This document shows positions 58,809 to 64,000 of a stretch of 64,000 bases of DNA, one piece after another. The DNA is from Anaeromyxobacter soli. Lineage in GTDB: Bacteria; Myxococcota; Myxococcia; Myxococcales; Anaeromyxobacteraceae. Each line of letters starts with the position of its first letter. Within the stretch, counting starts at the first letter, position 1. The DNA lies in contig NZ_JAKZLF010000024.1 in assembly GCF_022808855.1 (NCBI RefSeq), positions 1-64,000 on the forward strand, given 5' to 3'. The translations under genes and the position numbers were made by a program. Under the pieces are notes generated by a model. That model saw nothing but the letters and a program-made list of their open reading frames with translations. It was not told the origin of the DNA and did not search any database.

Positions 58809-60695
58809 CTACGCCCCCTCGTCCTCGAGATCGCCGTCCTTGGAGCCGGTCGCGCGCGGGTGCTCGACGATGCTCTCGGCGAACTCCTGCACGCGGTGGC
58901 CGGCCATCGCCTGGCGGATGTGCTTGTCCATCCGCCGCTCGGCGAACGCCTTCGAGGCGGCGTCCACCGACTCGATCCACGCCTTGATCGCGAGGTAGTC
59001 CGGGCCGGCCATGGCGTCCCGCAGCCCGCGCATGCGCTCCTCGATCGGCGCCCGCTCGGCGTCGGTGAGCAGCCCGCCGTCGAGCTCGAAGGCGGACTCG
59101 AGCGAGCCGAGGATCCGGTCGCCCTCCACGCGCCACTCGACGAGGAAGCGCTGGGTCACGTCCTCCTCGGCGTGCTCGATGCTCTCGACGAGCATCTGCT
59201 CGACCTCCTCCTCCGTGAGGCCGTAGGTCGCCTTCACCTGGATCTTCTGCTCGATGCCGGTCGTGAGCTCGCGCGCCGAGACCTGGAGGATCCCGTCCGC
59301 GTCCACGGCGTAGGTGATCTCGACGCGCGCGATCCCCGCCGGCATGGGGGGGATGCCCTTCAGCGTGAAGCGCGCGAGGGAGCGGCAGTCGCGGGCGAGC
59401 TCGCGCTCGCCCTGCACGACGTGCACGACCATCCCGGTCTGGCCGTCGGCGTAGGTCGTGAACTGCTGGGTGGCGCTCGCCGGGATGGTCGAGTTCCGCA
59501 TGATGATCTTCTCGACGACCCCGCCCATCATCTCGACGCCGAGCGACAGCGGGATGACGTCGAGCAGGAGCAGGTCCTCGCGCCCGCCGCGGTCGAGCGC
59601 GTCGGCCTGCACCGCGGCGCCGAGCGCGACCACCGTGTCGGGGTCGAGGTCCGTGAGCGGCTCCTGCCCGAAGATCCGCCGCACGTGGCGGCGCACGAGC
59701 GGCGTCCGCGTCGCGCCGCCGACGAGGACCACCCCGTCCACCTTCGCGACGTTCGCGTCGCGCAGCGCCGCCTCGCACGGTCCGGTCGTGCGATCCACCA
59801 CCGGCTGGATGAGCGCCTCCAGCTCGGCGCGGGTGAGCCGCGCCCGCAGGCGGTGGCCCTCGGGGAGCTCCACGTCCGCCTCGACCACCTCGTGCGCGGT
59901 CAGCTCCTCGCGGATCTTCTGCGCCGCGGCCACCGCCCCGCGCAGCACGGCCGGCGACGGCGCGCCGTTCGGGGGCGTGAGCCCGTCCTCCATGAGCCTC
60001 CGCGCCACGAGCCGGTCGAAGTCGTCGCCGCCGAGGTGCGTGTCGCCCACGGTGGAGAGCACCTCGAAGACCCCGGCGTCGAGCCGCAGGATCGACACGT
60101 CGAACGTGCCGCCGCCGAGGTCGTACACGGCGAAGATGCCCTGCGAGCGCTTGTCGAGCCCGTACGCGAGGGCCGCCGCGGTGGGCTCGTTGAGGAGCCG
60201 GAGCACGTCGAGGCCGGCGAGCCGCCCGGCGTCCTTGGTCGCCTGGCGCTGCGCGTCGTCGAAGTAGGCGGGGACGGTGATGACGCAGCCGCCCGGCGCG
60301 CCGCCGAGCGCCTCCGCGGCGCCCCGCTTCAGGACGCGGAGGATCTCGGCGGAGACCTCGATCGGCGTGACGGCGCGCGTGCCGCCGTTCAGGACGAGCC
60401 GCACGACCGCCCCGGACTCGTCGAAGCGGTAGATGCCGCGGTCCTCGGGGCGGATGTCCCCGGGGCCGCGGCCCATGAAGCGCTTCACCGAGAGGATGGT
60501 GTCGAGCGGCCGCTCCGGCGCCCGGCGCTTCGCGCCCGCGCCGACCTCCGGGTCGCCGCCCGCGTCGTAGTACACCGCCGAGGGGAGGAGCCGGCTCCCG
60601 CCGTCCACCTCCAGCACCTGCGGGCGGTTCCGCTCGTCCACGTGGGCGACGAGCGAGTTCGTCGTGCCGAGATCGATCCCGATCGCGCGCGGCAT
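58809..60695 (-). CDS. hscA: Hsp70-type chaperone for Fe-S cluster assembly
   Basis: HscA moves clusters from IscU to acceptors with HscB. The 628-residue protein has the Hsp70 ATPase motifs [31 protein letters not shown] and [17 protein letters not shown], a substrate domain, and a C-terminal lid ending in an acidic tail (GDLEDEGA). The context (iscA-hscB-hscA-fdx) distinguishes it from DnaK. It starts with ATG at 60695, eight bases after hscB. Confidence 0.95.
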   Translation of the reverse strand: MPRAIGIDLGTTNSLVAHVDERNRPQVLEVDGGSRLLPSAVYYDAGGDPEVGAGAKRRAPERPLDTILSVKRFMGRGPGDIRPEDRGIYRFDESGAVVRLVLNGGTRAVTPIEVSAEILRVLKRGAAEALGGAPGGCVITVPAYFDDAQRQATKDAGRLAGLDVLRLLNEPTAAALAYGLDKRSQGIFAVYDLGGGTFDVSILRLDAGVFEVLSTVGDTHLGGDDFDRLVARRLMEDGLTPPNGAPSPAVLRGAVAAAQKIREELTAHEVVEADVELPEGHRLRARLTRAELEALIQPVVDRTTGPCEAALRDANVAKVDGVVLVGGATRTPLVRRHVRRIFGQEPLTDLDPDTVVALGAAVQADALDRGGREDLLLLDVIPLSLGVEMMGGVVEKIIMRNSTIPASATQQFTTYADGQTGMVVHVVQGERELARDCRSLARFTLKGIPPMPAGIARVEITYAVDADGILQVSARELTTGIEQKIQVKATYGLTEEEVEQMLVESIEHAEEDVTQRFLVEWRVEGDRILGSLESAFELDGGLLTDAERAPIEERMRGLRDAMAGPDYLAIKAWIESVDAASKAFAERRMDKHIRQAMAGHRVQEFAESIVEHPRATGSKDGDLEDEGA

Positions 60696-60703
60696 GTGGC
60701 TCC

Positions 60704-61327
60704 TCAGGGTCCGGCGGCGGCGGCGCCGCGTTCGGCGTCCGCCACGATGTTGTCGTAGTACCGCGCGCGGGAGAGGCGCCGCGCGATCTCCACCGGCAGC
60801 TCCGAGAACCAGTGGTCGTCCTCGAACATGCCTCCGACCTCCGCCTCGATCCCTTCGAGCCGGGAGCGCGCCGCGCGCGCGATGCGCCGCAGGGCCTCCC
60901 CGTCGCCGTCGGAGAGCGCGAGGGCGAGCGCCTCCCGCCACTCCAGCTGCTCCTCCAGGAACTCGGGGTCGGTGAAGGTCCGCCCCTCGGAGAACACGTC
61001 CGTCCCGGCGAGCTTCAGGAGGTAGGCGGCGCGGAGCCGCCAGTCCTTCAGGTAGCGGAAGGCGTCGTTGAGGCGGGTGGCGCGCTCCAGGGAGAGCCGC
61101 CGCTCCCGCGGTTCGGCGCGCGCGAACCGATCCGGGTGGAGCACGCGGGAGAGCTCGCGGAAGCGCCGCTCGAGGTCGGCCCGGTCGAGCGCGAACTCGC
61201 GCGGGAGGCCGAGGAGCGAGAAGTAGTCCTCGGTGCGCGCGACCGGCTGGATCTTGCGGCAACGCGGGCAGAAGAGCGTCCCGCTCTCCAGCTCCAGCTC
61301 GCAGCTCCAGCAGGTCGGGTGGCGCAT
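60704..61327 (-). CDS. hscB: J-domain co-chaperone HscB with N-terminal zinc site
   Basis: A 207-residue co-chaperone. A tetracysteine motif precedes the J-domain (CWSC and CPRC, about residues 6-26), as in eukaryotic HSC20 and unlike E. coli HscB. The J-domain shows [15 protein letters not shown] and the HPD in [11 protein letters not shown]. The C-terminal domain ([37 protein letters not shown]) binds IscU. The ATG at 61327 fits the family; a duplicated segment just upstream creates a five-codon frame (see findings). Confidence 0.92.
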   Translation of the reverse strand: MRHPTCWSCELELESGTLFCPRCRKIQPVARTEDYFSLLGLPREFALDRADLERRFRELSRVLHPDRFARAEPRERRLSLERATRLNDAFRYLKDWRLRAAYLLKLAGTDVFSEGRTFTDPEFLEEQLEWREALALALSDGDGEALRRIARAARSRLEGIEAEVGGMFEDDHWFSELPVEIARRLSRARYYDNIVADAERGAAAAGP

Positions 61328-61346
61328 CTCAGATCGGGTGGCGCAT
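61315..61346 (-). repeat. 13-base direct repeat over the hscB start
   Basis: TCGGGTGGCGCAT occurs at 61315-61327 and 61334-61346 (period 19). On the minus strand each copy begins with ATGCGCCACCCG; the upstream one reads M-R-H-P-I-stop, the second is the hscB start. Confidence 0.75.
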
Positions 61347-61419
61347 GCTCTCGAAAAGAGCATTCCCGCTCGCCCGGGGAGATCCCGGCGCCGAGCGGGA
61401 ACGCACTAGCACGTATCGA

Positions 61420-61752
61420 CTAGATCGTGAACGACTCGCCGCAGCCGCAGGCGCTCTTCACGTTGGGGTTTCTGAACACGAAGCCGCTCTGCATCAGCGT
61501 CTGCTGCCAGTCCACCACCGTGCCCGCGAGGAACACGGCGCTCTTCGGGTCGACGAAGAGCCGCGCGCCGTCCCGCTCGATCACCTGATCGTGCTTGGCG
61601 GGCTCGGCGGCCCAGTCGATGACGTAGGAGAGGCCCGAGCAGCCGCCCCCCTTCACGCCCAGGCGAAGGCCGCCGTTGGGCGTCCCCTTCTCCGCCGAGA
61701 GGGCGCGGATCCGCACCGCCGCCTTCTCGCTCAGGTCGATGTTCCCCGCCAT
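61420..61752 (-). CDS. iscA: A-type iron-sulfur carrier
   Basis: A 110-residue A-type carrier with the three conserved cysteines: GGGCSGLSYVIDWA and SACGCGESF. The C-terminal pair is fully conserved. It lies 15 bases after iscU, and a 92-base gap separates it from hscB. Confidence 0.95.
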   Translation of the reverse strand: MAGNIDLSEKAAVRIRALSAEKGTPNGGLRLGVKGGGCSGLSYVIDWAAEPAKHDQVIERDGARLFVDPKSAVFLAGTVVDWQQTLMQSGFVFRNPNVKSACGCGESFTI

Positions 61753-61767
61753 CCTTCGCGCCTCCCC

Positions 61768-62229
61768 TCAGATCCCGGACTTCAGCACGCCGCGCTCGAG
61801 CAGCGCCGCGCGATCGCCCTGGACCGTGTCAGCCTTCACCGTCGGGTCGAGGCCGTGCTTCTTCTGCCAGTCGGCGACGGCCGCCTTGATGGCGTCCTCC
61901 GCGAGGACCGAGCAGTGGATCTTCACCGGCGGCAGGTTGAGCTCGTTCGCCACGTCGGTGTTCTTGATGGTCAGCGCCTCGTCGACGGTCTTGCCCTTCA
62001 CCCACTCGGTCACGAGCGAGGAGGACGCGATCGCCGATCCGCAGCCGAACGTCTTGAACTTCGCGTCCTCGATGACGCCGTCGCCGTTCACCCTGATCTG
62101 CAGCTTCATCACGTCCCCGCAGGCCGGGGCGCCGACGAGCCCGGTCCCGACGTCCGGGTCGCCCTTGTCGAGCGAGCCGACGTTGCGGGGGTTCTCGTAG
62201 TGATCGAGGAGCTTTTCCGAGTACGACAT
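61768..62229 (-). CDS. iscU: iron-sulfur cluster scaffold protein
   Basis: The scaffold on which IscS sulfur and iron are assembled. The 153-residue protein has cysteines in GAPACGDVMKL, FKTFGCGSAIASS and KIHCSVLAEDAI, and the HscA-binding LPPVK. A C-terminal extension of about 25 residues (GLDPTVKADTVQGDRAALLE) exceeds the usual 128-residue enterobacterial form. It follows iscS by 13 bases. Confidence 0.96.
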   Translation of the reverse strand: MSYSEKLLDHYENPRNVGSLDKGDPDVGTGLVGAPACGDVMKLQIRVNGDGVIEDAKFKTFGCGSAIASSSLVTEWVKGKTVDEALTIKNTDVANELNLPPVKIHCSVLAEDAIKAAVADWQKKHGLDPTVKADTVQGDRAALLERGVLKSGI

Positions 62230-62242
62230 CTTCGTTCCTTCG

Positions 62243-63457
62243 CTAGTGGGGGTTCGCCCACTCGATCTGAGACAGGTCGACCCCGTCCTTCACCATCTCG
62301 TAGAGCGGCGACATCTCGCGGAGCTTCTTGACCTTCGCGACCACGAGGCGGACGACGTGGTCCACCTCCTCCTCGGTCGTGAACCTCCCGAGGCCGAAGC
62401 GGATCGAGGAGTGCGCGAGGTCCTCCGAGATGCCCATCGCGCGCAGCACGTACGACGGCTCGAGCGACGCGCTCGTGCAGGCCGACCCGGACGACACGGC
62501 CACGTCCTTGATGGCCATCATCAGCGCCTCGCCCTCGACGTAGGCGAAGCTGACGTTCAGGTTGCCCGGGACGCGGTGCGCGAGGCTGCCGTTCACGGTC
62601 AGGAGATCGAGGCCCGCCTGGAGGCCCTTGCGGAGCCGCTCGCGGAGCGCCAGCACCCGCGCCGCCTCGGCGGCGCCCTCGAGCCGCGCGAGCTCGGCGG
62701 CCTTGCCCATCCCCACGATGCCGGGCACGTTCAGCGTGCCGGAGCGGAACCCGCGCTCGTGGCCGCCGCCGTCCATCTGCGCCGTGAGCCGCACGCGCGG
62801 CTTGCGCCGGACGTACAGCGCGCCCATGCCCTTCGGCCCGTACATCTTGTGCGCGGAGATCGAGGCGAGGTCCACGTTCGCCTGCTCCACGTCGAACGGG
62901 ACCTTCCCGACGCCCTGCACCGCGTCGCAGTGGAAGAGCACGCCCGCCGCGCGCGTGATCCGCCCGATCTCCTCGATGGGGTGGAGGACGCCGGTCTCGT
63001 TGTTGGCGTGCATGATCGAGACGAGGGTCGTGTCCTTCCGCAGCGCCGCCTTCAGCCGGGCGGGATCGAGCCGTCCGTCCTTCTCGACGTCGAGGAAGGT
63101 CACCTCGAAGCCCTGCCGCTCGAGCGCGTGCATCGAGTCGAGCACCGCCTTGTGCTCGGTCTTGCAGGTGACGAGGTGCTTGCCCTTCGACTGGTAGAAC
63201 TGCGCGACGCCCTTCACCGCGAGGTTGTCGGACTCGGTCGCGCCGCTCGTCCAGACGATCTCCTTGGCGGAGGCGCCGATGAGCTTCGCCACCTCCTCGC
63301 GCGCTGCCTCGACCGCCTCCTCGGCGTGCCAGCCGAACACGTGGCTCTTGGAGGCCGCGTTTCCGAACTGCTCGGAGAAGTACGGGAGCATCGCCTCGAG
63401 CACCCGGCGATCGACCGGGGTCGTGGCGTGATAATCCATGTAGATGGGAATCTTCAT
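62243..63457 (-). CDS. iscS: cysteine desulfurase
   Basis: IscS releases sulfur from cysteine using PLP. The 404-residue protein starts [20 protein letters not shown] and has the PLP lysine in [20 protein letters not shown] and the persulfide cysteine in [20 protein letters not shown]. The length matches group I enzymes. It is the first gene of the operon, with a good promoter at 63520-63547. No iscR precedes it; the upstream gene is a divergent membrane protein. Confidence 0.97.
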   Translation of the reverse strand: MKIPIYMDYHATTPVDRRVLEAMLPYFSEQFGNAASKSHVFGWHAEEAVEAAREEVAKLIGASAKEIVWTSGATESDNLAVKGVAQFYQSKGKHLVTCKTEHKAVLDSMHALERQGFEVTFLDVEKDGRLDPARLKAALRKDTTLVSIMHANNETGVLHPIEEIGRITRAAGVLFHCDAVQGVGKVPFDVEQANVDLASISAHKMYGPKGMGALYVRRKPRVRLTAQMDGGGHERGFRSGTLNVPGIVGMGKAAELARLEGAAEAARVLALRERLRKGLQAGLDLLTVNGSLAHRVPGNLNVSFAYVEGEALMMAIKDVAVSSGSACTSASLEPSYVLRAMGISEDLAHSSIRFGLGRFTTEEEVDHVVRLVVAKVKKLREMSPLYEMVKDGVDLSQIEWANPH

Positions 63458-63519
63458 CGCACCCGAGGGCTCTTAAGCTTCAGGGAACGCTAACGCCCGG
63501 ACGTCGACGGGCGGGGTCG

Positions 63520-63547
63520 AGTATAAGGAAATCAGCCACCCGGTCAA
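63520..63547 (-). promoter_or_regulatory. sigma-70 promoter of the isc operon
   Basis: TTGACC (63547-63542) and TATACT (63525-63520) are separated by 16 bases, an unusually good match for this GC-rich genome. The leader would be about 55 bases. Confidence 0.65.
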
Positions 63548-63610
63548 GCGTGCACCGCAAGCAAGCATCGGGCGACACAGCGGAATTTCGTTACCGTTCC
63601 CAAGGGACAC

Positions 63611-64000
63611 ATGCGCCTTCCGACCCGGATCCTCCTCGCAGCGCTGACCTTCGCGGCGGTCGCGTGGCTGCCTGAGCTGGTCGGCCTGGGCCCGACCGGG
63701 TCCCAGAGCGACCTCCAGCTCGGCACCCTGCTCGCCGAGGGCTCGATCGTCGCGTTCGCCGTCGCCTTCGTGGGGGGCGTCGCGACGAGCCTCACCCCCT
63801 GTGTGTACCCGCTCATCCCGATCACCGTCTCCATCTTCGGCGCCCGCAAGGCCGGCACCCGCTCCGAGGCGATGGCGCTCTCCGGGCTGTACGTCCTCGG
63901 GATCGCCGCGATGTACTCCGCGCTCGGCGTGGGCGCGGCGCTCACCGGCAAGGCGTTCGGGAGCGTGATGCAGAACCCGTGGGTGATCGGGCTCGTCGCG
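63611..64000 (+). CDS. DsbD/CcdA-like membrane protein, 3' end outside the window
   Basis: The frame opens with an ATG at 63611 and continues to the window edge (130 codons, no stop). After a hydrophobic N-terminal segment (LLAALTFAAVAWL), VATSLTPCVYPLIPITVSIF carries the conserved Cys-Pro region of the DsbD/CcdA membrane electron carrier; a second helix follows (LYVLGIAAMYSALGVGAAL). These proteins pass reducing power across the membrane to periplasmic thioredoxin-like partners. Whether a C-terminal thioredoxin domain exists cannot be seen. An AAGGGA precedes the start by three bases. Confidence 0.85.
   Translation, partial: MRLPTRILLAALTFAAVAWLPELVGLGPTGSQSDLQLGTLLAEGSIVAFAVAFVGGVATSLTPCVYPLIPITVSIFGARKAGTRSEAMALSGLYVLGIAAMYSALGVGAALTGKAFGSVMQNPWVIGLVA

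Overview
The window comes from a very GC-rich (roughly 70-75% by eye) Gram-negative genome with tightly packed genes, many GTG starts and 1-4 base stop/start overlaps. A myxobacterial type IV pilus locus (including pilG, pilH and pilI), a complete Frz-type chemosensory operon with a soluble FrzCD-like receptor, and two PilS/PilR pairs point to the Myxococcota, most likely an Anaeromyxobacter relative. The genus is an inference from gene content and base composition; no 16S gene is present.

Layout. 1-5049 (all minus): a partial TPR protein, accC, accB, efp and a Roadblock/LC7 protein. 5167-18625 (minus): a long pilus operon read pilH, an STT3-like oligosaccharyltransferase, pilD, pilS2, pilR2, a small XRE regulator, pilM, pilN, pilO, pilP, pilQ and a lipoprotein. 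18903-21202 (plus): pilA with a probable sigma-54 promoter and a strong terminator, then pilG and pilI. 21501-29533 (plus): four minor pilins (FimU/GspH-, PilV-, PilW- and PilX-like) and a 1666-residue PilY1-like adhesin. 29559-36753 (minus): pilB, pilT, pilC, pilS, pilR. The window therefore holds nearly every part of one type IVa pilus machine: secretin, alignment complex, platform, both motor ATPases, peptidase, major and minor pilins, tip protein, two regulators and a candidate pilin glycosyltransferase.

36888-41866 (minus) carries housekeeping genes: ribF, cdd, a PilZ protein, a purine nucleoside phosphorylase, a pyrimidine nucleoside phosphorylase and yebC. 41984-50188 is a Frz-like operon (frzA, frzB-like, frzCD, frzE, frzG, frzF and a lone receiver) with frzZ divergent from frzA. 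In Myxococcus Frz controls reversals of pilus-driven motility, so its presence about 5 kb from the pil locus is coherent. 50208-51784 holds two exported proteins of unknown role. 52196-58161 (plus) is a second chemosensory operon (receiver, coiled-coil/GAF protein, cheD, cheA, cheW, cheR, cheB) with no receptor gene. 58215-63457 (minus) is an ISC iron-sulfur operon, iscS-iscU-iscA-hscB-hscA-fdx-iscX, without iscR at its head. 63611 to the end is the start of a DsbD/CcdA-like membrane protein.

I saw no tRNA, rRNA, CRISPR array, insertion sequence or prophage. No novel stand-alone system is obvious. The most interesting points are the STT3-like enzyme with an altered catalytic motif inside the pil operon, the separation of pilH from pilG/pilI on opposite strands, the minor-pilin/PilY1 module with a degenerate metal site, and a recurrent extended -10 promoter pattern.
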